Positions 1-8,019 of a stretch of 30,149 nucleotides of DNA are shown piece by piece (the stretch's first letter is position 1; each line of letters starts with the position of its first letter). The notes beneath the pieces were generated by a model that searched no databases, was not told where the DNA came from, and saw nothing but the letters and a program-made list of their open reading frames with translations. Location of the stretch: the NCBI GenBank assembly GCA_002471575.1, contig DKQG01000032.1, positions 1 to 30,149 of the forward strand, in the 5' to 3' direction. The position numbers and the translations under genes were made by a program. Origin of the DNA: Alphaproteobacteria bacterium UBA7314. GTDB lineage: Bacteria; Pseudomonadota; Alphaproteobacteria; MPNO01; UBA830.

Positions 1-1101
1 GCCGGTGTGATGATCGAACTCGATGAAGGTCACCGGGCTTTGTATCCGGTAATAGAATGCGCTGTCCTCCGCGGTGCCGCCGATCCAGCAGAAATGGGTC
101 TCCGCCAGATGGCGGTCGATCTCCGTCATTTTTGCGGCGCGCGGCCCGTCTGGAAGCGTGACCAGATAAGCCTCCGCCAGGTCCAGCAGGTCGCGCTGCC
201 ACCATTTCGACATCGGTTCGGCGCGAAGCCCTTCGTAGGGAACGATACGGTTGTCCTGATAGGCGCCGCCGAGATGCAGGTTGTCAGCGAAATGACGGCG
301 TCCTTCCGGCAGATCTCCGCCCATCATCGATTTCGCGACCGTCGCCCGCGCCTGTTCAGCGCCAGTCAACGACTGCATCAGGTCGAGGCCTAACCGTTCC
401 TAATCCTCGAACACCCGGATGCCATTACATCGACCCTCGTCGCCATAGGCCGGCTCGGCGCCCATGAATGCCGGGGTCAAAACCATTTGCCCACCCCGCA
501 TGAAACAGTTCAGGCAGAGATGATGCCCGAAAAGCTGCCAGCCCCACGGTGCGTCGCGGGACGGGTCGCCGAACAGGCAAAAGATATAGCTCCACTCCCC
601 CAGCACCAGGGGCAACCCGATTACTTCGCCCAGAAACCCGTTCAGCCGCATTACGTCGCGCGACATTTCGAAACCTTTCGGGGCGAGACTGGCGCGCACC
701 ACAGCCATGACAGCGTCTCGAATTTCCAACGGCTGTTCGTCCAACCGCAGGCCGTGGCTCTCCACTAATAGTTCCGTGTTCTGCCAGTTGCGCCACTGGT
801 CGGATTCGACCGGAAAATGCATGTCGGATTTCAGGTCAGGAGACAGGCGCGCCATCAACGCATCGACGGCGGCTATGACCTCGGCTGTTGGCGCGCCATC
901 GTCCTGCAGCCCGAATAGCTCGGCCTGCGGCGAACCGTCTATGGTCAGACCCCGGAAGGGTTTCGCGAACAGGCGTCGCCAGTTGCCGAAAAGGCCTTGC
1001 GGGCGTTCGCCCTGCATTCAGACATCGGTGTAAGACCGAGCGGTGGTGGTCGGGTCGCGGTTGGCGGTCGGCACAAAGTGTCGGAAATCGGTATCGGACA
1101 T
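1..1101 (-). pseudogene. DUF3500 family protein gene, broken by two in-frame stops (partial at left edge)
   Basis: The reading frame starts at ATG 1099-1101 and runs in one frame to the left edge, but is interrupted by TGA at 1018-1020 and TAG at 400-402. The longest open piece is 400-1017 (205 codons). All three pieces read as one DUF3500 protein. The middle holds the conserved stretch around RDVMRLNGFLGEVIG and the LFGHHLCLNCF motif. The piece after the TAG continues with ERLGLDLMQSL, then QDNRIV, and near the edge THFCWIGGT and FYYRIQSPV followed by IEFDHHTG, which are hallmarks of the family C-terminus. DUF3500 has no established reaction; its His-rich core suggests a metal-dependent enzyme (inference). 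No frameshift is needed, so two point mutations explain the decay. Sequencing error cannot be excluded for either stop, but two independent ones are unlikely. The gene lies downstream of ccmE on the same strand. Confidence 0.85.
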
Positions 1102-1146
1102 ACGCCAGCGTACCCCGAAAGAATCCCGCTGTTCAAACAGGTTGTC

Positions 1147-1248
1147 GGCGGCGCGCCGATAAAGTGATTGATCCCTGGGACCGCCGATAGCACCAACGCC
1201 CGCGTGATGGCTTGGTGCCGATTTCCGGGATCATTTGTCGGCGCCGCC
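1147..1248. repeat. Long imperfect inverted repeat overlapping the ccmE 3' end
   Basis: Four nested complementary segments pair in register: GGCGGCG 1147-1153 with CGCCGCC 1242-1248; CCGATAAA 1156-1163 with TTTGTCGG 1234-1241 (one wobble); GATCCC 1170-1175 with GGGATC 1227-1232; GCACCAA 1190-1196 with TTGGTGC 1212-1218. The ccmE stop codon (1231-1233) is inside one arm. There is no T-run after the stem on the minus strand, so it is not a textbook intrinsic terminator. It may stabilise the mRNA 3' end or terminate the ccm transcript. Confidence 0.7.
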
Positions 1249-1680
1249 TTTCCACTTTCCAGATTTGCGCAGCGCTTCAGCGACCTCCGGCGGCATGTAG
1301 TTTTCATCGTGCTTTGCCAGCACTTCGTCGGCGCGGAAACTGCCATCCGGCAGCAGCCGGCCCTCGACCACGACGCCCTGACCTTCGCGGAATAGGTCCG
1401 GCATGATGCCTTTGTAGGCCACCTTTACTTCGTGGGTCATGTCGGTGACCGCGAAGTTGTGGGTCAGCCCGTCGGGTGCTTTTTTCCATGTTTCCGGCTT
1501 GACCAGACCGCCGACGCGCAACCGTCGGTCGATGCTCAGTTCCTTATTGGTGGCGATGTCGGTCGGACTGTGGAAGAAGACGATGTTGTCCTCGAACGCG
1601 GTCAGCACCAGGGCCGCCGCGGTGGCGAGCACCAGCCCGCCCAGCACAACGATCATCAGGCGGCGGCGTTTCCGTGTCAC
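1231..1680 (-). CDS. ccmE: Cytochrome c maturation haem chaperone CcmE
   Basis: Periplasmic membrane-anchored haem chaperone of cytochrome c maturation System I. It takes haem from the CcmABCD complex, binds it covalently and hands it to the CcmF/H ligation step. The 149-residue protein has an Arg/Lys-rich start, one membrane anchor at about residues 8-28, and an OB-fold domain ending in the haem-attachment motif HDENY, with His124 as the covalent haem ligand and Tyr128 as axial ligand by family knowledge. The GTG start (1678-1680) overlaps the ccmD stop as GTGA, indicating translational coupling. Length is normal for the family. ccmF, ccmG and ccmH do not follow; a broken DUF3500 gene does, so those genes must lie elsewhere. 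Confidence 0.96.
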   Translation of the reverse strand: MTRKRRRLMIVVLGGLVLATAAALVLTAFEDNIVFFHSPTDIATNKELSIDRRLRVGGLVKPETWKKAPDGLTHNFAVTDMTHEVKVAYKGIMPDLFREGQGVVVEGRLLPDGSFRADEVLAKHDENYMPPEVAEALRKSGKWKGGADK

Positions 1681-1871
1681 GTGGACTCTCCGGCCGTCCG
1701 GTCACGGCGGCGGCGCCGCGGCGATGCCGCTTCCATATCGGCTAGTTCGCGTTCCCGCGCTTTCATCGTGCGGACGCTTGCGACAATTAGGGCGCTGAGC
1801 AAAATGACGGCGATGCCCCACGCCAACCAGATGTAGACGCCATAGCCGCCCATATCGACAATTTCAGTCAT
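1677..1871 (-). CDS. ccmD: Haem exporter protein CcmD
   Basis: Small membrane protein (64 residues) needed to release holo-CcmE from the CcmABC ABC-type complex. The sequence shows the usual CcmD layout: a short N-terminus, then one membrane segment at about residues 10-32 (preceded by GGYGVYIWLAW), then a charged cytoplasmic tail rich in Arg and Glu. A GAAGAG stretch about 11 bases upstream is a plausible ribosome binding site. It lies 127 bases after ccmC and overlaps ccmE by 3 bases. The family is too short and variable to identify by sequence alone, but position between ccmC and ccmE and topology make the call safe. Confidence 0.9.
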   Translation of the reverse strand: MTEIVDMGGYGVYIWLAWGIAVILLSALIVASVRTMKARERELADMEAASPRRRRRDRTAGEST

Positions 1872-1998
1872 CGTTTCGGTTACTCTTCATCAGCCATCGT
1901 CTTTTCAGTGTACGCAGAAACCCTGTTCTTCCTAGGCGCGTCGCCGGACAGATCCTCGCCTGCGCGGAGATGACGGACTGTGGGATGCAGAGTCCAAC

Positions 1999-2736
1999 TC
2001 AGCCGCCGCCGGCTTCGGCGTGAATTCGCGCGGCGCGCAGTGCATTTATCCTCCGTGATGCCAGTTCGGCGCGCGACCGGATGATTACCAGCGTAAAAAA
2101 CAGCGTCGTGAATCCAACCGCCATCAAAAGCAGCGGAATGAGCATCGAGCTGTGCACCGCCGGCATGCCCAGCTTGGTCACGCTTGCGGGCTGGTGCAGC
2201 GTGTTCCACCAGTCGACGGAAAACTTGATGATCGGTAGGTTGACTCCGCCAATCAGTGCAAGAATGGCAGATGCTTTCTCGCCGCGTGCCGCGTCGTCGA
2301 ACGCGTTCGCCAGCGCGATAAATCCTAGATATAGGAAAAACAGTACCAGGACCGAGGTCAGCCGTGCGTCCCACACCCACCAGGTGCCCCACATCGGTTT
2401 GCCCCAAAGCGAACCCGTCGTTAGGCAGATCAGCGTGAAGCAGGCCCCGATGGGTGCCGCGGCAAGGGCGCTGACGTGGGCAACCGGGTGTTTCCAGATC
2501 AGGCCTACGGCACTAGCCAAGACAATAAAGGCATAGGCGAACATCGCCATCCATGCCGACGGCACGTGCACATACATGATACGCACCGTCTGTCCCTGCT
2601 GGTAATCGGGCGGTGACGCCGCGAAAGCAAAATAAAGACCCGTCGCGATCAGGATAACCGTCAGCCCCGCCACCCAAGGCAGTATCGCATTGGCTAGCTT
2701 CAGAAATCGTGTCGGATTAGCGTATTTTTGGAACAT
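1999..2736 (-). CDS. ccmC: Haem exporter membrane protein CcmC
   Basis: Integral membrane protein that binds haem at the periplasmic face and presents it to CcmE. The 245-residue sequence has six predicted membrane segments and the tryptophan-rich haem-handling motif WGTWWVWDARLTS at 116-128. His57 (in VHVPSAW) and His181 (in WWNTLHQ) match the two conserved axial haem ligands of the family. Length is typical. On the minus strand a GGAG sits directly against the ATG, so the exact initiation context is unusual; an AGGTAGG further upstream is the alternative. The 359-base gap back to ccmB suggests that ccmC may have its own promoter. Confidence 0.97.
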   Translation of the reverse strand: MFQKYANPTRFLKLANAILPWVAGLTVILIATGLYFAFAASPPDYQQGQTVRIMYVHVPSAWMAMFAYAFIVLASAVGLIWKHPVAHVSALAAAPIGACFTLICLTTGSLWGKPMWGTWWVWDARLTSVLVLFFLYLGFIALANAFDDAARGEKASAILALIGGVNLPIIKFSVDWWNTLHQPASVTKLGMPAVHSSMLIPLLLMAVGFTTLFFTLVIIRSRAELASRRINALRAARIHAEAGGG

Positions 2737-2838
2737 CTCCAGTCCGGCGCCTACCTGTTTTCCTTTACCGCAGTTGTGCGTAACTGAGGTTAAAAACGCG
2801 TTAGAACTAATGCCTAAATACGAAGGTTTGAAGCGTTT

Positions 2839-3078
2839 TCAAGGAAACGCAAGGGGTTTTGAAGACAATTGCGGGTCAGGGCCGTACGCTTGGTTCCAGA
2901 TATACTGCATCGTCGATCCCGGTCCGCCGGCGCGCGCGGGGGATGCGCTGCTGCCCCAATACCCTTGGATGTTGCCGCTGGCACAGGTCATAAGGCAATC
3001 GGCAAGGCCCCACGCCCCCGTAATATCGAGGCCGGTCAGTGGCGCAATACCTGAACTGATTGCGTCGCTTCCATCCAT
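2839..3078 (-). CDS. Unrecognised small ORF in the ccmB-ccmC gap
   Basis: The 359 bases between ccmB and ccmC hold no recognised gene. The best candidate is this 79-codon frame on the operon strand, starting 17 bases after the ccmB stop. The product would be soluble, Gly/Ser-rich, with three Trp, and has a DCLMTC pair of cysteines; codon third positions in the middle part are GC-rich, as in neighbouring genes. I recognise no family. No clear ribosome binding site precedes the ATG. A stable untranslated leader of ccmC is an equally good explanation. Confidence 0.25.
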   Translation of the reverse strand: MDGSDAISSGIAPLTGLDITGAWGLADCLMTCASGNIQGYWGSSASPARAGGPGSTMQYIWNQAYGPDPQLSSKPLAFP

Positions 3079-3095
3079 CCCGTCTTACCCGGCCG

Positions 3096-3767
3096 CTATT
3101 CAGCGGCTATTTTCAGCGCGATTGCACAACCCCAAGGACACAAAACAAGGCAGGCCAGCAGCAGCCCGCCCAAGAGAAGTAATTGCTGCGCGGCAGGAAA
3201 TCCGGCGATTGACGCTTCGACCGCCCCGGCGCCGAAAATCAGCACCGGGATGACGAGCGGCAACACGAGCAAAGACAGCAAAACACCGCTTCTACGTGAA
3301 CCTAACGTTAGGGCCGCACCCAGTGCCCCTGTCAAACTGATAATCGCCGTCCCCAGAGCCATTGCCACCATTAACACTCCATACCCGTCCGGCCCGAGAT
3401 TGAGCATGACACCGATCAGCGGTGCCGCCACCAACAGGGGAACACCGGTGGTAATCCAATGCGCGGCGATCTTGGCAAGGGCGGTCATCCACAGTGGCTG
3501 GGGGGCGATCACCAGCAGATCCAGCGTGCCGTCCTCGTAGTCGTTCTGGAACAACCGGTCGAACGAGAGCATCGCCGATAAAAGCGCTGTAACCCAGAGA
3601 ATACCGGGCGCCATGCGGGCCAGCAGGTTCGGTTCCGCGCCCACGCCAAAGGGGAACAGGGCAGCGGCAATCACGAAAAAAATGATCACTATAAAGGTGT
3701 CGCTAAGCTGGCGGAGCGCGATGCGGATGTCGCGTCCGATAAGGGCGAAAAAAGCGGTCATGCCCAA
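3096..3767 (-). CDS. ccmB: Haem exporter membrane protein CcmB
   Basis: Membrane subunit of the CcmABCD ABC-type complex that drives release of haem-loaded CcmE from CcmC. The 223-residue protein starts with the conserved cytoplasmic RDIRIALRQ segment, followed by six hydrophobic spans. It contains the family signature LSFDRLFQNDYEDGTLDLL near residues 66-84 and a Leu-rich C-terminal pair of helices. Length is that of complete CcmB. The start overlaps the end of ccmA by 10 bases, so the two are translated together. A 359-base gap separates it from ccmC, which is unusual in this operon. Confidence 0.97.
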   Translation of the reverse strand: MGMTAFFALIGRDIRIALRQLSDTFIVIIFFVIAAALFPFGVGAEPNLLARMAPGILWVTALLSAMLSFDRLFQNDYEDGTLDLLVIAPQPLWMTALAKIAAHWITTGVPLLVAAPLIGVMLNLGPDGYGVLMVAMALGTAIISLTGALGAALTLGSRRSGVLLSLLVLPLVIPVLIFGAGAVEASIAGFPAAQQLLLLGGLLLACLVLCPWGCAIALKIAAE

Positions 3768-4435
3768 TCACCCGCGGCCGGGCCTTCTCCGACCGCGTCG
3801 CCCCACAGGGTTTCGTCGTACCGGGAGAATGCCGAAACGTCGATCGATGCTGCATCCTCGATCCCCAGCGGCACGTTGGTTGAAGCGACCACTATGCCGC
3901 CGGTTTCCCTATGGGCGGCGATCGCTGTGCGCAGTCTTTCGACCGAGCGCGTATCGAGTGCCACGGTCGGCTCGTCCAGCAGCCAGAGAGGGGCCGGTGA
4001 TGCAAGCATCCGCGCAAGTGCCAGGCGTCGGGTCTGGCCGGCAGATAGCATTCGCGCCGGCAAATCGGCCAGCGCATCCAAACCTGTCAGCTCCAGCGCA
4101 ACCTCGATATCCGGCGCAGCCACCCGCAGTGCGCAATGAAAGGCAAGGTTTTCCCGGACCGACAATGCCTGCTTCACCGCATCCCGGTGACCGACGTAAT
4201 GCATGTCGGCGTAAAAACTTTCGGGGTCGTCGGCAATGGGTGCACCCTGCCAGTCGATCCGGCCGGCCGCCGGGCGTGCGATACCTGCCATCAATCGCAG
4301 TAGGCTGGATTTGCCGGACCCGTTGGGACCGGATAGCACCAGTGCTTCGCCCGGCGTCACGGAAAAGTCGAGCCCGGCGAAAACGATCCGTTCGCTCCTG
4401 ATGCAGGCAAGGCCCGTGCCGGTAAATCCATCCAT
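3758..4435 (-). CDS. ccmA: Haem exporter ATP-binding protein CcmA
   Basis: ATPase subunit of the CcmAB(CD) complex; it powers release of holo-CcmE during cytochrome c maturation. The 225-residue protein is a minimal ABC domain. Walker A is GPNGSGKS (36-43), the signature is LSAGQTRRLALAR, and Walker B is LWLLDEPTVALD. The RR after LSAGQ is characteristic of CcmA. It is first in the ccm transcript and divergent from acnA, a neighbourhood common in alphaproteobacteria. The promoter should be in the 187 bases shared with acnA. Confidence 0.96.
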   Translation of the reverse strand: MDGFTGTGLACIRSERIVFAGLDFSVTPGEALVLSGPNGSGKSSLLRLMAGIARPAAGRIDWQGAPIADDPESFYADMHYVGHRDAVKQALSVRENLAFHCALRVAAPDIEVALELTGLDALADLPARMLSAGQTRRLALARMLASPAPLWLLDEPTVALDTRSVERLRTAIAAHRETGGIVVASTNVPLGIEDAASIDVSAFSRYDETLWGDAVGEGPAAGDWA

Positions 4436-4500
4436 GCAGACGGGATAGACTATAAATAACGATTAGTCATCTGGGGCTTTGACGGCATCGGATCGATACA

Positions 4501-4531
4501 GGTATCCCGCGCGGTGGGGGGGTATTCCGCG
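4501..4531. promoter_or_regulatory. Direct repeat upstream of acnA, 20-base period
   Basis: GGTATCCCGCG at 4501-4511 recurs as GGTATTCCGCG at 4521-4531 (10 of 11 identical). The 20-base period puts both copies on the same face of the helix, as expected for a dimeric or tandem-binding regulator. It lies in the divergent ccmA/acnA control region, about 90-120 bases before the acnA start. The binding protein is unknown; the site is inferred only from the repeat. Confidence 0.35.
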
Positions 4532-4622
4532 AGTGCCGCCGCGGGCGCTGTCTTGATGACTATTGGATTCAGTAGCGTTTGCGGCTAATTTCCCGCCCGA
4601 TCATTTCTTGAGGAGAACGAAA

Positions 4623-7322
4623 GTGAGCGCAACCGGACAGGATACGCTGAAGGCCCGCCGCACGCTGGAAGCCGGCGGTAAATCCTATGACTACTATAGC
4701 CTGGATGCGTTATCTGACGCCGGTTTCGGTGATATTTCCCGGCTGCCATTCTCGCTGAAAGTTCTGCTGGAAAACTTGCTCCGGTATGAAGACGGCCGAT
4801 CGGTATCGGTCGGTGATATCGAGCGCGCTGCCAAGTGGGTCGACACACAGAAATCCGATCTGGAAATCGCTTATCGCCCGGCGCGTATCCTGCTGCAGGA
4901 CTTTACCGGTGTGCCTGCGGTCGTCGACCTGGCCGCGATGCGTGACGCGATGGTGCAGCTCGGCGGCGACCCGCAGAAGATCAACCCGCTTAACTCGGTT
5001 GATCTGGTGATCGATCACTCCGTGATGATTGACGAGCACGGCACCGCGGGCGCGTTCGACAAGAACGTCGAATTGGAATTCGAACGTAACAAGGAACGCT
5101 ACGAATTCCTCAGCTGGGGTTCCAAGGCGTTCAACAATTTCCGCGTCGTGCCGCCCGGCACCGGTATCTGTCACCAGGTCAACCTGGAATATTTGTCGCA
5201 GACCGTCTGGGTAACCGAAGACGCATCCGGAAAGCAGATTGCCTATCCCGACACCGTTGTAGGCACCGACAGCCACACCACGATGGTCAACGGCCTCGCC
5301 GTTCTGTCCTGGGGCGTCGGGGGCATAGAGGCCGAAGCGGCGATGCTGGGACAGCCGATTTCCATGCTGCTGCCGGAAGTCGTCGGTTTTAAGCTGACCG
5401 GCGAAATGAAGGAAGGCACGACTGCCACCGATCTAGTGCTCACCGTCACGCAGATGCTGCGCGCCCAGGGCGTTGTCGGCAAATTCGTCGAATTCTACGG
5501 CCCGGGCCTGAGTGCACTGTCGCTGCCCGACCGCGCTACCATCGGCAATATGGCACCCGAATACGGGGCGACCTGCGGCTTCTTCCCCATCGACCGCGAA
5601 ACCTGTGACTATCTCGACTTCACCGGCCGCGACGCAGATCGGGTTGCACTCGTCGAAGCCTACGCCAAGGCACAGGGCATGTGGCGCGATGAAAACACGC
5701 CGGACCCGGTGTTCACTGCAAGCCTGGAGCTCGATCTCGGCGACGTCGAACCGTCGCTTGCTGGGCCGAAACGCCCGCAGGACCGCGTGGTCCTGTCCGA
5801 CGTACCGAAGACCGCGATCGATGCGATTTCCGATTACCGCGGCGAAGCCCCGGCGAATACCGATCAGCTCTCCCGCGATCTTGGCGACGGATTCGAGGTT
5901 GAGGACGGCGACGTCGTCATCGCGGCGATCACCAGCTGCACCAACACGTCGAACCCGTCGGTGCTGGTGGGCGCCGGGCTTCTGGCCCGCAACGCCGTCG
6001 CCAAGGGGTTGAATTCGAAGCCCTGGGTGAAGACGTCTCTCGCCCCCGGCAGCCAAGTGGTCAAGGACTACCTGGAAAAAGCCGAACTGCAGGATGATCT
6101 CGACGCGCTCGGCTTCAACATCGTCGGCTTCGGCTGCACCACGTGTATCGGCAATTCCGGACCGCTACCCGAGAAAGTCGCCGCCCAGATTGACGACAAG
6201 GACCTAGTAGCTGGTGCGGTGCTGTCCGGTAACCGCAACTTCGAAGGTCGGGTGCACCAGCAGGTGCGGGCGAACTTCCTCGCTTCGCCGCCGCTGGTGG
6301 TGGCCTATGCGCTTGCCGGCTCTCTAAAGATCGACTTGGCGACCGATCCCCTCGGCAACGACGCCGACGGCAACCCGGTTTATCTGAAGGACATCTGGCC
6401 AACCAACCAGGAAATTCATGACACCATGCGCGAATGCTTGACCGCCGAGATGTACCGGGCGCGCTACGACAACGTCTTCGAAGGCCCGCAAGAATGGCAG
6501 GCGATCGACAGCGTCGGATCCGAGACCTACAGCTGGCAGGACGCCAGCACCTATGTGAAGTACCCGACCTTCTTCGAGGGCATGGAACGCGAACCGGGCG
6601 CGATCTCCGATATCGTCGGCGCGCGGCCGCTGCTAATCCTCGCGGATTCGGTGACCACCGACCACATCTCTCCCGCCGGTTCGATCCAGCGGGAAAGCCC
6701 GGCGGGCGAATACCTGCTGGAACGCCAGATCCGTCCCGTGCAGTTCAATTCTTACGGCTCTCGCCGGGGCAACCACGAAGTGATGATGCGCGGCACCTTT
6801 GCCAATATCCGCATCCGCAACGAAATGGTGCCCGGCGTCGAGGGTGGCGTCACCACGCACCAGCCGTCGGGCGAACAGATGCCTGTCTATGACGCGGCAA
6901 AGAAATATGAGGCGGAAGGCGTGCCGCTGGTCATCGTCGGAGGTAAAGAATACGGCACCGGTTCGTCGCGCGACTGGGCGGCCAAAGGCACCACGCTGCT
7001 AGGCGCCAAGGCGGTGATCGTCGAAAGCTTCGAACGTATTCACCGGTCGAACCTAATCGGCATGGGCGTGCTGCCGCTGCAGTTCACCGGCGACGATACC
7101 CGCGAAACGCTGGGTCTCGACGGTACCGAGAAGTTCGATATCAAGGGCGTGGCTGAGGGCCTCAGCCCAAGGTCTGAACTCGGCTGCACGATCCACCGCG
7201 CCGACGGTTCCAGTGTCGACGTAAAGCTGCTGTGCCGCATCGATACGCTGGACGAGCTTGACTACTACAAGAACGGCGGCATTCTGCAATATGTGATCCG
7301 CAACATGCTTGACGCAGCGTAA
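4623..7322 (+). CDS. acnA: Aconitate hydratase A
   Basis: Cytosolic 4Fe-4S enzyme that isomerises citrate to isocitrate in the TCA cycle. With a GTG start at 4623 the protein has 899 residues, normal for AcnA/IRP-type aconitases. AGGAG at 4611-4615 is spaced 7 bases from this GTG and supports it over the in-frame TTG at 4563. Cluster ligands are Cys439 (in TSCTNTSNPS), Cys505 and Cys508 (in GFGCTTCIGNSG). The C-terminal swivel domain shows the substrate-binding loop GTGSSRDWAAKG. The frame is intact throughout. It is a single gene, divergent from ccmA, with a direct repeat in its upstream region and hairpins after the stop. Confidence 0.98.
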   Translation: MSATGQDTLKARRTLEAGGKSYDYYSLDALSDAGFGDISRLPFSLKVLLENLLRYEDGRSVSVGDIERAAKWVDTQKSDLEIAYRPARILLQDFTGVPAVVDLAAMRDAMVQLGGDPQKINPLNSVDLVIDHSVMIDEHGTAGAFDKNVELEFERNKERYEFLSWGSKAFNNFRVVPPGTGICHQVNLEYLSQTVWVTEDASGKQIAYPDTVVGTDSHTTMVNGLAVLSWGVGGIEAEAAMLGQPISMLLPEVVGFKLTGEMKEGTTATDLVLTVTQMLRAQGVVGKFVEFYGPGLSALSLPDRATIGNMAPEYGATCGFFPIDRETCDYLDFTGRDADRVALVEAYAKAQGMWRDENTPDPVFTASLELDLGDVEPSLAGPKRPQDRVVLSDVPKTAIDAISDYRGEAPANTDQLSRDLGDGFEVEDGDVVIAAITSCTNTSNPSVLVGAGLLARNAVAKGLNSKPWVKTSLAPGSQVVKDYLEKAELQDDLDALGFNIVGFGCTTCIGNSGPLPEKVAAQIDDKDLVAGAVLSGNRNFEGRVHQQVRANFLASPPLVVAYALAGSLKIDLATDPLGNDADGNPVYLKDIWPTNQEIHDTMRECLTAEMYRARYDNVFEGPQEWQAIDSVGSETYSWQDASTYVKYPTFFEGMEREPGAISDIVGARPLLILADSVTTDHISPAGSIQRESPAGEYLLERQIRPVQFNSYGSRRGNHEVMMRGTFANIRIRNEMVPGVEGGVTTHQPSGEQMPVYDAAKKYEAEGVPLVIVGGKEYGTGSSRDWAAKGTTLLGAKAVIVESFERIHRSNLIGMGVLPLQFTGDDTRETLGLDGTEKFDIKGVAEGLSPRSELGCTIHRADGSSVDVKLLCRIDTLDELDYYKNGGILQYVIRNMLDAA

Positions 7323-7325
7323 TAA

Positions 7326-7362
7326 CCCGAATGTTCGGGCCCGTTCCCTGCATGGGGCGGGC
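7326..7362 (+). terminator. Hairpin pair after acnA, probable terminator
   Basis: Immediately after the acnA stop, CCCGAA 7326-7331 pairs with TTCGGG 7334-7339. A second, larger stem has GCCCG 7339-7343 pairing with CGGGC 7358-7362, extended by CCC/GGGG. The trailing sequence has only a short T-run, so this is a weak intrinsic or mRNA-stabilising structure. Confidence 0.5.
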
Positions 7363-7598
7363 CGATGCGAATTTCCCACCGATTAATGCCGTCTGGTTAA
7401 TTGGCCGTGTGAGTCCTTCGGGGCAGGCATCAGAGGCAAAGAGTAATCATGTCGTGGTCCAAAATTAACCGGTAACATATCCCGACCGCATCCAGAGCGG
7501 TCGCTTAGAAGCCGTATTGGGTGTACAGCCTGTCTGCCGGCACATGGGCGGACAGGCAAACGAATGCCCCTCTGCAAGTTGCGATATGGAATAAGACT
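7363..7598. other. Non-coding spacer with two strong hairpins
   Basis: No convincing gene was found between acnA and the monooxygenase remnant. Two hairpins are visible: CGACCGC 7483-7489 with GCGGTCG 7497-7503, and GCCTGTCTGCC 7528-7538 with GGCGGACAGGC 7547-7557 (11 pairs including one wobble). Neither has a T-run. They could belong to a small RNA or to the scar of the event that truncated the neighbouring gene. Confidence 0.45.
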
Positions 7599-7892
7599 TC
7601 AACGCGTCCATGACAATTTTCGCCAGTCCCCTGCATTGACGCATCGGGTCAGGCGCTGGGCGACGCCGCACAGAACGTCCCAGCCCATCGCATTACCGCC
7701 GTATCGTTCCGGCTGGGTCATACGGACTAGCCCGGCATCCCGAAAAGCCTGTATCGAGTCCGCCGGAACGCTTCGGGCATGTTCGGCGTCGGCCGCCCGC
7801 TCGCGCAGGATGGGCTGCAGCGCTTCGGCGCGGGCATAGAATTCGCCGGCGCTGGGCTGCGTTTCGGCAGCAGACGGGGCGGAATGGGGCAT
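7599..7892 (-). pseudogene. 5' remnant of a flavin-dependent monooxygenase / acyl-CoA dehydrogenase-like gene
   Basis: About 98 codons remain of a gene whose relatives are near 400 codons. The part from ATG 7890-7892 to about 7634 matches the N-terminal helical domain of the HpaB/HsaA/DszC-like group: LQPILRERAADAE, then an AFRDAGLVRM segment, then QPERYGG, and WDVLCGVAQRL. After RLTRC similarity stops and the frame ends 13 codons later in unrelated sequence. The FAD-binding and C-terminal domains are absent in all frames downstream. The likely ancestral role was oxygenation of an aromatic or related substrate (inference from family). An upstream in-frame start at 7973 exists but adds sequence without family similarity. 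Confidence 0.75.
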
Positions 7893-8019
7893 GGCGCGAA
7901 CTTTCACGGTTATGGGTGTGGATTTTCCAAGAATTCCGCTTTCAAGACAATGCGTTTGCTGGAAACGGACCAAATGCTAGGTTGCGGGAGAGATTAGCAA
8001 CCGAACGACCTACCTGCCT

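Noticed and set aside
400..402. Reading the TAG (and the TGA at 1018-1020) of the DUF3500 gene as recoded pyrrolysine or selenocysteine codons
   Set aside because: TAG and TGA both end normal genes in this window, no selenocysteine element is visible next to the TGA, and the family has no known recoding at these positions.
1880..2407. 175-codon minus-strand frame overlapping ccmC and the ccmC-ccmD gap
   Set aside because: It is out of frame with ccmC over most of its length and resembles no family; the 127-base gap itself shows no gene.
2839..3078. A known RNA gene (4.5S, 6S, tmRNA or RNase P RNA) in the ccmB-ccmC gap
   Set aside because: None of the conserved cores of these RNAs could be recognised.
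4563..4622. Longer AcnA start at TTG 4563
   Set aside because: The extra 20 residues have no family similarity, and AGGAG at 4611-4615 points to GTG 4623.
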